From a bacterium (GTDB lineage Bacteria; UBA8248), in the NCBI GenBank assembly GCA_022828125.1, contig JAJEJD010000020.1, forward strand, positions 620,001-684,000: DNA of 64,000 nucleotides, written 5' to 3'. Positions within the stretch are counted from its first letter, which is position 1, and every line of letters starts with the position of its first letter. The position numbers were made by a program, and so were the translations under genes. The notes under the pieces are model-generated. The model saw only the letters and a program-made list of their open reading frames with translations, did not search any database and had not been told where the DNA came from. Shown in pieces: positions 9,911 to 17,857 of this stretch.

Positions 9911-11026
9911 TCAGCTTTTCCTGTAAAAAGGCGTCTTCACAATCTGCGCCCTTCTGGCCTTGCCGCGAATGTCGATTTCGAGCGCGGCGCCCACATCCGC
10001 ATTCGCCGCAGGAACGTAGCCTATCCCGATGGCTTTGCCAAGAGAGGGGCTCATCGTCCCGCTCGTCACCTCGCCGGCCTCCTCGCCCTCGATCAGGATG
10101 GGCGCTCCATGACGAGGAATACCACGATCCACCATCTCGAATCCAACCAGTTTTCGCTTTATCCCCTCGGCCTTTAAGGCCAGCAGTTTCTCGCGGCCGA
10201 TGAAATCCCCCGCCTTGTACCTCACCACCCAGCCCAGGCCCGCTTCGAGCGGATGGGTGGACTCATCGATGTCGTTTCCGTACAGGGCGTATTTCATCTC
10301 GGTGCGCAGGGTATCCCGCGCGCCCAGGCCGCAGGGCTTGAGGCCCTCGCTCCCGCCCTCGCTTATGAGCGCATCCCAGAGCGCGGGCGCATCGGCCGAT
10401 TTGCAGTAGAGCTCGAAGCCGTCCTCTCCGGTATACCCCGTGCGGGAGACCAGAACTTCACACCCCGCCACGTCCTTATACCGCGCCCCGTAATAGGGGA
10501 TGGCTTCGAGGTCTCCTCCGCCCGGAATCAGTTTCGCGAGAACAGGTTCCGCCCTGGGGCCCTGCAGGGCGAGGAGGCCCGTCTCCTCGCTCACGTTTTC
10601 GAACGCGCAGTCCTCGGCGTGGTGGGAGGCCATCCATTCCCAGTCCTTTTCGATGTTGGCCGCGTTCACGACGGCCATGTAGCGCTCCTCTTCGAGCCGG
10701 TAGACCGTGAGGTCGTCCACGATTCCGCCCGCCTCCCGGCACATGGCCGCATAGAGGACGCCGCCCACATCGAGCCGCCTGACGTTGTTCGTGACCATCT
10801 TGTGGATGAAGGCGCCCGCCTCTTTTCCGCGCGCCTCGAACTCGCCCATGTGGCTCACGTCGAACAGGCCGGCGGCTTCGCGCACCGCGTTGTGCTCGTC
10901 GATGACGCCCGTATACTGGACGGGCATCTCGTAGCCCGCGAAGGGAACCATCTTGGCGCCTGCGGCCTTGTGGGTTTCATAGAGGGAGGTTCTGCGCAGT
11001 TCCTGATCGGCGTTCGTCATGGACAA
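9911..11026 (-). CDS. gcvT: Aminomethyltransferase, T protein
   Basis: Transfers the methylene group from aminomethyl-GcvH to tetrahydrofolate and releases ammonia. The 371 residues include the N-terminal FAGYEMPVQYTG and FDVSHMGEFE motifs, SRTGYTGEDGFELY in the middle, and HPLEAGLGWVVR, all diagnostic of GcvT. It is the first gene of a gcvT-gcvH-gcvP-lipM operon. About 190 nt upstream is a near-perfect 30-bp palindrome that could be the operator. The start ATG is at 11024-11026; a second ATG follows two codons later. Confidence 0.97.
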   Translation of the reverse strand: MSMTNADQELRRTSLYETHKAAGAKMVPFAGYEMPVQYTGVIDEHNAVREAAGLFDVSHMGEFEARGKEAGAFIHKMVTNNVRRLDVGGVLYAAMCREAGGIVDDLTVYRLEEERYMAVVNAANIEKDWEWMASHHAEDCAFENVSEETGLLALQGPRAEPVLAKLIPGGGDLEAIPYYGARYKDVAGCEVLVSRTGYTGEDGFELYCKSADAPALWDALISEGGSEGLKPCGLGARDTLRTEMKYALYGNDIDESTHPLEAGLGWVVRYKAGDFIGREKLLALKAEGIKRKLVGFEMVDRGIPRHGAPILIEGEEAGEVTSGTMSPSLGKAIGIGYVPAANADVGAALEIDIRGKARRAQIVKTPFYRKS

Positions 11027-11214
11027 CCTCTCTCAGCGGCTGAAATTTCGCCCTCCATGAGCCTTACCGCGTATCGGGATGAATTTCAAGAGGATTTTTC
11101 TTTCCACGCAGGGTTCATACCGCCCGTCATATCGACGAAGACAGGATATCGCGAAAGATTTCCGAACGAATTTCCAGGAAGCACCGTTCCCCGGCGAGGG
11201 AAAATTTGTTCGCA

Positions 11215-11244
11215 TGTATGCCGGACATATATGTCTGACATACA
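11215..11244. promoter_or_regulatory. 30-bp imperfect palindrome upstream of gcvT (candidate operator)
   Basis: The outer arms TGTATG and CATACA enclose a perfect 12-bp core GACATATATGTC. Only two pairs of the 15 fail to match. It lies 189 bp from the gcvT start in the 300-bp interval 11027-11326, which holds no gene. The symmetry fits a dimeric repressor or activator site. Which protein binds it cannot be told from the sequence. Confidence 0.5.
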
Positions 11245-11326
11245 CTCCCTTCGGCAAGTCGGAATCCCGTTGCCGTCATTGCAGGGTTTTTCACAGGCCC
11301 GATGAAGGAAGGTTTCCCTGCCGCCC

Positions 11327-11779
11327 TCAGCCGTCCCCGGGAGCGGGCGGCGCGGCGGTGCGGCGGATGAGTTCCTTGAGCGCCTCCATGTTCTCGTGGT
11401 GCTGATCTTTTTGATCTTCGCGCTGTGCAGCGAGCGCGCTCATGGTGGCGCGGTGCTGATCTTTGTGCTCCTCGCGCTGGGCAGCGAGCGCCTCCATGTT
11501 CTCCCGGTGGGAGCGCTCCATCGCCTCCATGGATTCGCGGTGACGGGTGTCAAGCGCCTTCATGGTTTCGCGGTGCTGGGCGTCGCGGTGACGCGCGGCC
11601 TGGCGCATGAAGTAGAGGCCGTAGGCGATCAGGGAGCACTGCGCGGCCCCCACGAGCGCAGCGACCCACACCGAGGCCTGCTGCGCCGCGAGGGACGCTT
11701 TCTGGATGGCCAGGGACGCTTCCTGCAGCGCGAGTGTGGATTCTTGTATGGCGAGACTTGCGGCTTCGTATTCCGTCAT
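11327..11779 (-). CDS. Hypothetical membrane-anchored protein with His-rich repeats
   Basis: No family recognised. About 150 residues in three parts. First comes an N-terminal alanine/serine-rich helix with a seven-residue period (SLAIQES, TLALQEA, SLAIQKA, SLAAQQA). One hydrophobic membrane segment follows (WVAALVGAAQCSLIAYGLYF). The tail is a long charged, histidine-rich helix built from units beginning HRETM, HRESM, HRENM, HRATM, HHENM. The first spacings are 11 residues, then 18. This suggests a coiled coil attached to the membrane. I chose the ATG at 11777-11779, which has a GGGGGAA box 8 nt upstream; a GTG five codons earlier is possible. It stands alone upstream of gcvT on the same strand. 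Confidence 0.7.
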   Translation of the reverse strand: MTEYEAASLAIQESTLALQEASLAIQKASLAAQQASVWVAALVGAAQCSLIAYGLYFMRQAARHRDAQHRETMKALDTRHRESMEAMERSHRENMEALAAQREEHKDQHRATMSALAAQREDQKDQHHENMEALKELIRRTAAPPAPGDG

Positions 11780-11892
11780 TCGGTTTTCCCCCACGTTAGT
11801 GGGTCCTCAGACACCTGACTCTAATGCGCCGCCGCGCATTTCGTCAAGACGGATCCCGGCCGGCGGGGGAGCGAGGTCGAGCCGGCTGATCC

Positions 11893-12333
11893 CTAGCGTT
11901 GATACTTGATGAACGGCGTGAGGTTCGCCACGCGATCGTAGAGCACCCGGGCGGTCTCGTTGAAGTCCTGCGTGAGCCAGTAGACCGACGGCGCGCCCCG
12001 CTCATCGGCCGCCGCATAGACCGCTTCGATCAGCGCGCGGCCCACGCCCCCGCCGCGAAAGGCGGGAGCGGTGTAGAGGTCCTGGAGATAGCATACGTCC
12101 TCAAGCCGCCAGTTGTGCGGGTGAAAAATGTAGTGGACCAGACCCGCCGCCTGCCCGTCCCTGAGCGCGAGCAGTCCGTTCTGCTGCGGGCGGGCCGGGT
12201 CCAGAAGGCGGGCGAAGGTCGTCCGGTAGACCGCTTCGGGTACGCCGGATTCGTAGAACTCCAGATAGGCGGTCCACAGGCGGCGCCAATCGGATTCGTC
12301 GGCGGCGGTGATGGGGCGAATGGTGAGCGTCAT
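11893..12333 (-). CDS. GNAT family N-acetyltransferase
   Basis: Acetyl-CoA-dependent acetyltransferase of 146 residues. It opens with the usual strand TIRPITAADES. Motif A, which binds the CoA pyrophosphate, is visible as LYTAPAFRGGGVGRALIEAV (about 86-105). The C-terminal part has ETARVLYDRVA, a typical GNAT helix. The substrate is unknown; the family covers amines, antibiotics and protein N-termini. An AGAGG box precedes the ATG at 12331-12333. It is divergent from the Bcr/CflA exporter gene, which starts about 200 bp away. Confidence 0.88.
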   Translation of the reverse strand: MTLTIRPITAADESDWRRLWTAYLEFYESGVPEAVYRTTFARLLDPARPQQNGLLALRDGQAAGLVHYIFHPHNWRLEDVCYLQDLYTAPAFRGGGVGRALIEAVYAAADERGAPSVYWLTQDFNETARVLYDRVANLTPFIKYQR

Positions 12334-12536
12334 AAAAACCTCTTGCGCTATACAGGAAATGATAAAGGCGAGGCATTATAAGTTTCGGGCTGTAGCAGTC
12401 AAGATTTTCTGGACTTCAGGCTCGTCCGCCGCGTTTCGCCCCTGAGCATGCGAAAGATGCCGCGCGCAAGCGCTTGCCGGGCGGATCGTGGTAGAGTCGA
12501 CGCGGATTCAAACGGCATCGAGCCCCGGGAGGAAAA

Positions 12537-13769
12537 ATGAGCAAAACGTCCACCGGACCCGCCCTTCGTCCCGGCGAATTCGTTCCCCTCGTCGCCCTTC
12601 TGATGTCGCTCGTCGCACTCTCTATTGACGCGATACTGCCGGCGCTGCCCGTGATAGGCCACGACCTCGGGGCGCCGCGCCGAAACGACGTCCAGTTCGT
12701 CGTCACGGCCGTGCTCCTGGGGCTCGGCCTCGGGCAGATCGTTTTCGGCCCCCTCTCCGACAGGATCGGACGCAAGCCCGCCATCAATACCGGCCTCGTT
12801 CTGTTCATGTCGGGATGCGTCATGAGCATCTTCGCATCCACTTTCGAGGTGATGATCGCGGGCCGCGTGCTGCAGGGGGTCGGAATCGCGGGGCCGCGCA
12901 TCGTGACCGTCGCCCTGGTGCGCGATCAGTACGAAGGACGCCGGATGGCTCGCCTCATGTCGTTTGCGATGGCCGTGTTCATCCTCGTTCCCACCGTCGC
13001 GCCCGCCCTCGGGCTGGGGATACTGTGGCTGGGCGGCTGGCGCGCGATATTCGTCACCTTCTTCATCACCGCCGCGTTCACGCTCGCGTGGTTTTCGCTT
13101 CGCCAGCCGGAAACCCTGCCCCCCGCCCGTCGGCGGCCCCTCTCCCCGCGCGCCATCGGCGGCGCCGTCCTGGAGGTGCTGCGGATCCGGGCCGCGCTCG
13201 GATATACCGTGGCCACCGGATGCGTGTTCGCGCCGTTCGTGGCCTATTTGAGCTCCGCCCAGCAAATCTTCCAGGAGGCCTACAATACCGGCGCACTCTT
13301 CCCGGCCTATTTCGGCGTCCTGGCGCTCGCTTTCGGCGGCGCCTCGCTCGTGAACGGGTGGCTCGTCATGAAGTACGGGATGCGGCGGCTCTCGAGGAGG
13401 GCGACGGTATCCATGACGCTGATCTCGGTCGTCGGCCTGGCGCCGGTCTTCGCCTTCGAGGGACTTCCGCCCCTCTGGCTGTTCATGACCTACCTGCTCC
13501 TCGTCTTTCTCTGCATCGGACTGCTTTTCGGAAACCTCAATGCGCTCGCCATGGAACCCATCGGCCACATCGCCGGCGTGGGAGCGGGCGTGGTCGCCAC
13601 GCTCTCCACCTTCATCTCGGTGCCGTTCGGCGCAATCGTGGGCCATGGTTTCGACGGCACCATGTACGCCCTGATCGCCGCTTTCGGCGTCTTCGGCGCA
13701 GGGACCTACGCCGCCATGAGATGGGCCGAGGGAGGCGCAGAGCGCAGCCGGGATGCCGACGCCCGATAG
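12537..13769 (+). CDS. Bcr/CflA family MFS drug exporter
   Basis: Twelve-segment major-facilitator protein of 410 residues, inner membrane, expected to export drugs or metabolites by proton antiport. The first helix has LSIDAILPALP, and the loop between helices 2 and 3 has the MFS motif GPLSDRIGRKP. Motif C-like residues lie around FILVPTVAPALG. A GGGAGG box precedes the ATG. The last 30-40 codons are repeated as a broken copy at 21371-21497. The next frame downstream is a half EamA transporter 38 nt away. Confidence 0.92.
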   Translation: MSKTSTGPALRPGEFVPLVALLMSLVALSIDAILPALPVIGHDLGAPRRNDVQFVVTAVLLGLGLGQIVFGPLSDRIGRKPAINTGLVLFMSGCVMSIFASTFEVMIAGRVLQGVGIAGPRIVTVALVRDQYEGRRMARLMSFAMAVFILVPTVAPALGLGILWLGGWRAIFVTFFITAAFTLAWFSLRQPETLPPARRRPLSPRAIGGAVLEVLRIRAALGYTVATGCVFAPFVAYLSSAQQIFQEAYNTGALFPAYFGVLALAFGGASLVNGWLVMKYGMRRLSRRATVSMTLISVVGLAPVFAFEGLPPLWLFMTYLLLVFLCIGLLFGNLNALAMEPIGHIAGVGAGVVATLSTFISVPFGAIVGHGFDGTMYALIAAFGVFGAGTYAAMRWAEGGAERSRDADAR

Positions 13770-13807
13770 TCATCACAAGCAAGCTGTCACGGGCCGGACC
13801 TCGGAGG

Positions 13808-14278
13808 ATGGCGCGGCAACGACCCGCCGGGACGATAAAAGACTTTATCCTGGGCGTCGGGTTGGCGTTGCTCAGTGGACTCAGTTTCGGAATGGCCACG
13901 GCAATGGCGAAAACAGTGGTAGTGGGGTTCGCTTCGCCGAATTACGCGAACCTGTACGCCAACACCATCGCCGTCCTGGTCTACTCACCGCTCCTGAAAG
14001 GGAGAGAGGCCAGAGCCGAGATCCGAAGTTGGTCTCCCCGGACATGGGGACTCTTGTTTTTGGCGGGTTCAAGTGCAAGCATGGGAGTAACCTTCACGTA
14101 TCTGGCCCTGGCGAACGCGCCGTTAATCTTCGTGTCTCCACTGGCGCAGTCGAGGCCATTGTTCGTCGTCTTCATTTCGTGGCTGTTTCTCCAGACGTAT
14201 GAGGCGGTGAATGCGCGTGTTGCGGCGGGAGCGGTAGCGGTTGTGGCCGGAACCGCCATGTTGATCGTCTGGCAGTAG
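13808..14278 (+). pseudogene. Half-length EamA/DMT transporter, probably a 5'-truncated remnant
   Basis: Encodes 156 residues with about five hydrophobic segments (ILGVGLALLSGLSFGMATA, WGLLFLAGSSASMGVTF, VAAGAVAVVAGTAMLIVW). This equals one EamA domain, while normal drug/metabolite transporters have two (about 300 residues). The sequence resembles the C-terminal half, including the SPLAQSRPLFVVFISWLFL segment. A GGAGG sits directly against the ATG, too close to be a good ribosome site. It lies just after the duplicated end of the Bcr/CflA gene, at a probable recombination point. It could still be a small dimeric transporter; I favour a remnant. Confidence 0.6.
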
Positions 14279-14456
14279 CGATTACGGAGGTAGGGGGAGA
14301 ATTTTCAGTTTCGGCTCCGCTGATGAATCCGCATGGGAGAGATTCTTAAAGAGTTGTAAAATGCTCGTTCGTAATGGATAGACGGCTCCGATTGAAATCT
14401 TCCCGATTCTCACGCTCATGGTCCTGCACCCCTATGGACCGGATGGAGGATATGCC

Positions 14457-16178
14457 GTGAAAAAAAAACGTGTCGCCGTCGAGACCACCGCCGAGGCCTA
14501 CCTGACGTTGTTGGCCGATCGCGGGATTGAGTATTTTTTCGGCAACGGCGGGACGGATTTCCCCTCGATTATCGAAGGGCTGGCCAAACTTCGAGCGGAA
14601 GGAAGGCCTTGTCCGATTCCCATCCTGGCCCCCCACGAAATGCTCGCAGTGAGCATGTCGCACGGCTACACCATGGTGACCGGGCGGCCCCAACTCGTCA
14701 TGGTCCACGTATCGGTGGGAACGGCGAACTCTCTCATCGGTCTCATCAACGCCAACAGGCTCAACGTCCCGATGCTCTTCACGGCGGGGCGCACGCCCAT
14801 CACGGAGTCGGGCATGCTCGGGAGCCGCAACGTGTACATCCACTGGGCGCAGGAGAGCTTCGACCAGGGCGCGATGGTCCGCGAGTTCGTGAAGTGGGAC
14901 TATGAACTGCGAAACTTCGAACAGCTCGAAACGGTGGTCGATCGCGCGCTCGGCATTTCCGCTTCCCATCCCAGGGGGCCTGTCTATCTCGTCTTGCCGC
15001 GCGAGGTGCTGGCCGCTCCCCAAAAGGAGTTTTCCTACTGGGAAGAACCCCGCACGACCCGTCCCGCCCGCCTCTTCCCCGATCTCGATGCGATCGGCGC
15101 TGCGGCCAAGATGCTGGCCGAGGCGAGCCATCCCGTGCTCCACGTCGGTATGATGGGGAGCGACCCGGAGGCGGTTCCCGAGTTGATCGCACTCGCCGAA
15201 TTGGGCGCTTTTCCGGTCGTCGAGGACCGGTTCAGGGAGTTCGTGAACTTTCCCTCGAATCATCCGCTGCACCAGGGGTATGCGCTGTGGGAGCATTTCC
15301 CGAAGGCCGACGCCATCCTGACCATCGAATCGACCGTTCCCTGGATACCCTCGCAGGTGCAGCCGAGACCCGAGACCCGCTTCATTCAGTTGGCCGTCGA
15401 CCCGAATTTTTCCCGCTATCCCATTCGGGGGTTCCCCGTCGATTTATCGATTCAGTCGGAGTCGGCGCCTGCGCTCGCCGCGCTGAGAGAGGCGCTTCGC
15501 CCACTGATGGCGAGCAGGGAAACCGAGATCGCCGAACGCCGCGAGTCGCTCGAGAAATCTCACGCCGCTCAGCGCGCCCAATGGAGGGAAGAAGCCGAAA
15601 ATGCTTCTACGAGCAACCCGATAGAATACGTCTGGCTCGCGCGCTGCATCAACGACGCGCTGGGAGAGGATGACATTCTCGTGAACGAATACGACATGGT
15701 CGGGACCCAACTCACGCGCACCAGGCCCGGCACTTACTTCGATCATCCACCCGCCGCCGGCCTGGGCTGGGGCTTCGGAGCGGCGCTGGGCGCCAAACTC
15801 GCCGCGAAGGACCAGACCGTCGTCGCGACGCTGGGGGACGGCTCATACGTCTTCAGCAATCCCGCCGCCTGCCATTTCGCGTCGAACGCGCACGGCATTC
15901 CGGTGCTGGTGGTCGTTTTCAACAACCGGACCTGGGGCTCCGTGAAGCGCAATGCGCGGGCGATTTACCCGGACGGATGGGCCGTGGGCCAGGATGATTT
16001 TCCCTTCACCGCGCTTGAACCCTCGCCCGATTTCGAGAAGATATGCGAGGCCTGCGGCGGTTACGGAGAGCGGGTCGAGGCGCCGGAGCAGATCAAGCCC
16101 GCGCTTGAGCGCGCCCTCCACGCCGTTCGCGTGGAAGGCAGGCAGGCGCTTTTGAACGTCATCTGCGCCAGGCCCTAG
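14457..16178 (+). CDS. Thiamine-diphosphate-dependent enzyme (acetolactate-synthase-like)
   Basis: ThDP enzyme of 573 residues with the three-domain order of the acetolactate synthase/benzoylformate decarboxylase group. The catalytic glutamate is Glu61 (LAPHEMLAVSMSHGY). The ThDP-Mg motif begins at LGDGSYVFSNPAA and closes with VVVFNNRTW about 25 residues later. The start is a GTG at 14457 with GGAGGA 8 nt upstream. It precedes a DHDPS-like aldolase and an ABC importer, so it probably belongs to a catabolic set for a keto acid. The substrate cannot be read from the sequence. No small regulatory subunit lies nearby, so it is unlikely to be the biosynthetic acetolactate synthase. Confidence 0.85.
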   Translation: MKKKRVAVETTAEAYLTLLADRGIEYFFGNGGTDFPSIIEGLAKLRAEGRPCPIPILAPHEMLAVSMSHGYTMVTGRPQLVMVHVSVGTANSLIGLINANRLNVPMLFTAGRTPITESGMLGSRNVYIHWAQESFDQGAMVREFVKWDYELRNFEQLETVVDRALGISASHPRGPVYLVLPREVLAAPQKEFSYWEEPRTTRPARLFPDLDAIGAAAKMLAEASHPVLHVGMMGSDPEAVPELIALAELGAFPVVEDRFREFVNFPSNHPLHQGYALWEHFPKADAILTIESTVPWIPSQVQPRPETRFIQLAVDPNFSRYPIRGFPVDLSIQSESAPALAALREALRPLMASRETEIAERRESLEKSHAAQRAQWREEAENASTSNPIEYVWLARCINDALGEDDILVNEYDMVGTQLTRTRPGTYFDHPPAAGLGWGFGAALGAKLAAKDQTVVATLGDGSYVFSNPAACHFASNAHGIPVLVVVFNNRTWGSVKRNARAIYPDGWAVGQDDFPFTALEPSPDFEKICEACGGYGERVEAPEQIKPALERALHAVRVEGRQALLNVICARP

Positions 16179-16459
16179 CGAACCGCTCGACCGCGGCGTG
16201 CGGAATCCGCTCCCGGGATGGGATACGACCCGCCGGGAAGCGGGCCCACCATCGAACGAGAGAGTGCGCATTTTTCTCTGTAAAATCGGCTGTGAGGATT
16301 GACAACGAACCCGCGAGTATAGATGCTGAATTACTCGCAAGAGTACGAGTCCCTTGAACAGCAGTATCGTTCCGGCGCAACCGGGTTTCTTCCGAAGGCG
16401 GAAAAGCCTGCGCGCCTCTTGCCCACCTTCCGACGCGCGCTTGGGCGGAAGGAGGAACG

Positions 16460-16693
16460 ATGGATTTCTCCCTGAGCGAAGAACAAAAGGCGCTCCAAAA
16501 ACTCGCGCGTTTTTCCCGGGTGAAGGTGCAGGGCTGCATGCGCGCCTACCCGGTCGAAAAATACCTGCGCAACGTAATTCCGCCTCTCCACGGCGCCGGG
16601 AGCAACCACATATACCGCATCAAGATGTGTTCACGAATGACCGGCCTGCCTGCGGAACGGGTCATGCCGTCGGAATATGCCGTTTCTCGATAG
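16460..16693 (+). pseudogene. Acyl-CoA dehydrogenase remnant (internal deletion)
   Basis: The frame opens MDFSLSEEQKALQKLAR, the classical start of an acyl-CoA dehydrogenase. It then jumps straight to GCMRAYPVEKYLRNVI and HIYRIKM, the pieces normally found near the C-terminal end, about 330 residues later. The active-site segment between them and the IYEGT motif are missing or changed (HGAGSNHI). At 77 codons it cannot fold as the enzyme. A good GGAGGAACG ribosome site remains. It sits between the ThDP gene and the DHDPS-like gene. The 281 bp before it (16179-16459) hold no gene I can support. Confidence 0.75.
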
Positions 16694-16738
16694 CGTTTAT
16701 TGGCAACCCGCCACCACTTTTTGAGGAGAAGACAAGAA

Positions 16739-17710
16739 ATGGAATACACCAAATCGGAAGCGAAAGCGTATTGCAGGGAGCACATGACGGGCGTCTGGGC
16801 CGCGCTCACGACGCCATTTACGCCCGAGGGCGAACTGGACGAGGAGGGCCTTCGCCAGATCGTCCGCACCTGCATCGACGATCTCAAGATCGACGGGTTT
16901 TTCTGCAACGGGCTGATGGGCGAGTACTGGTCGCTCTCGCCCGAGGAGAGAAAGCGCGTGCAGCACATCGTCTGCGAGGAGAGCCGCGGCGGTGCTCAGA
17001 CCATCCCCCACACGCCGCACATCAACATCAAAGAAGCGGTGGAGCTAACGAAACACGCCGAGGAGGTGGGAGCGGACTACGCCATCATGATCAACCCGAT
17101 CTACGGCGCGCACGATGACGATGAGATTTTCCTCTACTTCAAGACGATTTGCGACCAGATAGACATCGGCCTCTCGCTGTTCAACCAGCCCAAGTCGGGC
17201 ACCACGCTCAGCCCCGAACTCATCGAGCGGCTCTGTACGCTCGAGAACATCTGCTGCATCAAGAACGCCGTCCCCAGCATGGCGCACCAGAGCGAGGTGC
17301 GCAGCCGCGTGGGAGACGAGATCGTCGTCTGCGACCCGAACGAGGAGAACTTCCTCGTGAGCCTCCTGCACCTGGGAATGCAGGTGCACATGTCCTCGCC
17401 CCTGCCGTATCTCTTCCAGGTGCCGGGCTACACGCCGATCCGCGATTACTACGAGGCCGCGATGGCGGGCGACGTGGAGAAGGCCTGGCAGATCAACTAC
17501 TCGCTCGAACCCCTGCGCACGGTGCGCAAGAAATATTTCACGACGGGTCCGAACGGACGAACGACGGCGTATCTGAAGGAATGGACGAAGCTGCTCGGCC
17601 TGCCGGCGGGCGAGCCTCGCCCGCCCATCGTGCCGCTCACGCAGCGCGAAAAAGACGCCTTCCGGAAAGACCTCGAGGCGACGGGCCTGCTCGATAAGGT
17701 AAAGAATTAG
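16739..17710 (+). CDS. DHDPS/N-acetylneuraminate lyase family aldolase
   Basis: Class I aldolase-type TIM barrel of 323 residues. The family G-x-x-GE motif appears as NGLMGEYWSLSPEER (58-71) and the Schiff-base lysine is Lys175 in CCIKNAVPS. The proton-relay tyrosine of true DHDPS (YNxP) is replaced by Phe148 in LFNQP. A true dapA occurs at 37.6 kb, so this is a different, probably catabolic enzyme. The start ATG at 16739 has GAGGAG 12 nt upstream; codons further upstream are not supported. A terminator follows directly. Confidence 0.85.
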   Translation: MEYTKSEAKAYCREHMTGVWAALTTPFTPEGELDEEGLRQIVRTCIDDLKIDGFFCNGLMGEYWSLSPEERKRVQHIVCEESRGGAQTIPHTPHINIKEAVELTKHAEEVGADYAIMINPIYGAHDDDEIFLYFKTICDQIDIGLSLFNQPKSGTTLSPELIERLCTLENICCIKNAVPSMAHQSEVRSRVGDEIVVCDPNEENFLVSLLHLGMQVHMSSPLPYLFQVPGYTPIRDYYEAAMAGDVEKAWQINYSLEPLRTVRKKYFTTGPNGRTTAYLKEWTKLLGLPAGEPRPPIVPLTQREKDAFRKDLEATGLLDKVKN

Positions 17711-17722
17711 AGCGGAAGCGAA

Positions 17723-17764
17723 GATGCCTTTGGGGTGGATTTTCACCCCACGGCGTCTTTTTTC
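17723..17764 (+). terminator. Rho-independent terminator after the DHDPS-like gene
   Basis: GATGCC ... GGCGTC outer arms and a GGGGT/ACCCC inner stem form a hairpin, followed by a run of six T. It separates the aldolase gene from the ABC importer genes. Confidence 0.75.
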
Positions 17765-17857
17765 GAGAAAGTAGCGCAAAGCGGGAAGACAGATGTTGCA
17801 GAAAGGGAAATCTTTCACTTTCACGCTGTTCGCAGCACCCCGAATGGAGGGACCACT

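Noticed and set aside
11027-11326. Glycine riboswitch before gcvT
   Set aside because: A GCCGAAGGGAG string is present on the minus strand near 11250, but the paired stems and the other conserved blocks of the riboswitch are missing.
12399-13646. Long open frame antisense to the Bcr/CflA gene
   Set aside because: The predicted peptide is extremely rich in His, Glu, Asp and Arg, as expected for the reverse frame of a GC-rich membrane-protein gene, and has no ribosome site.
16290-16335. Promoter with TTGACA near 16300
   Set aside because: The only good -10 partner is 13 nt away, too short for sigma-70.
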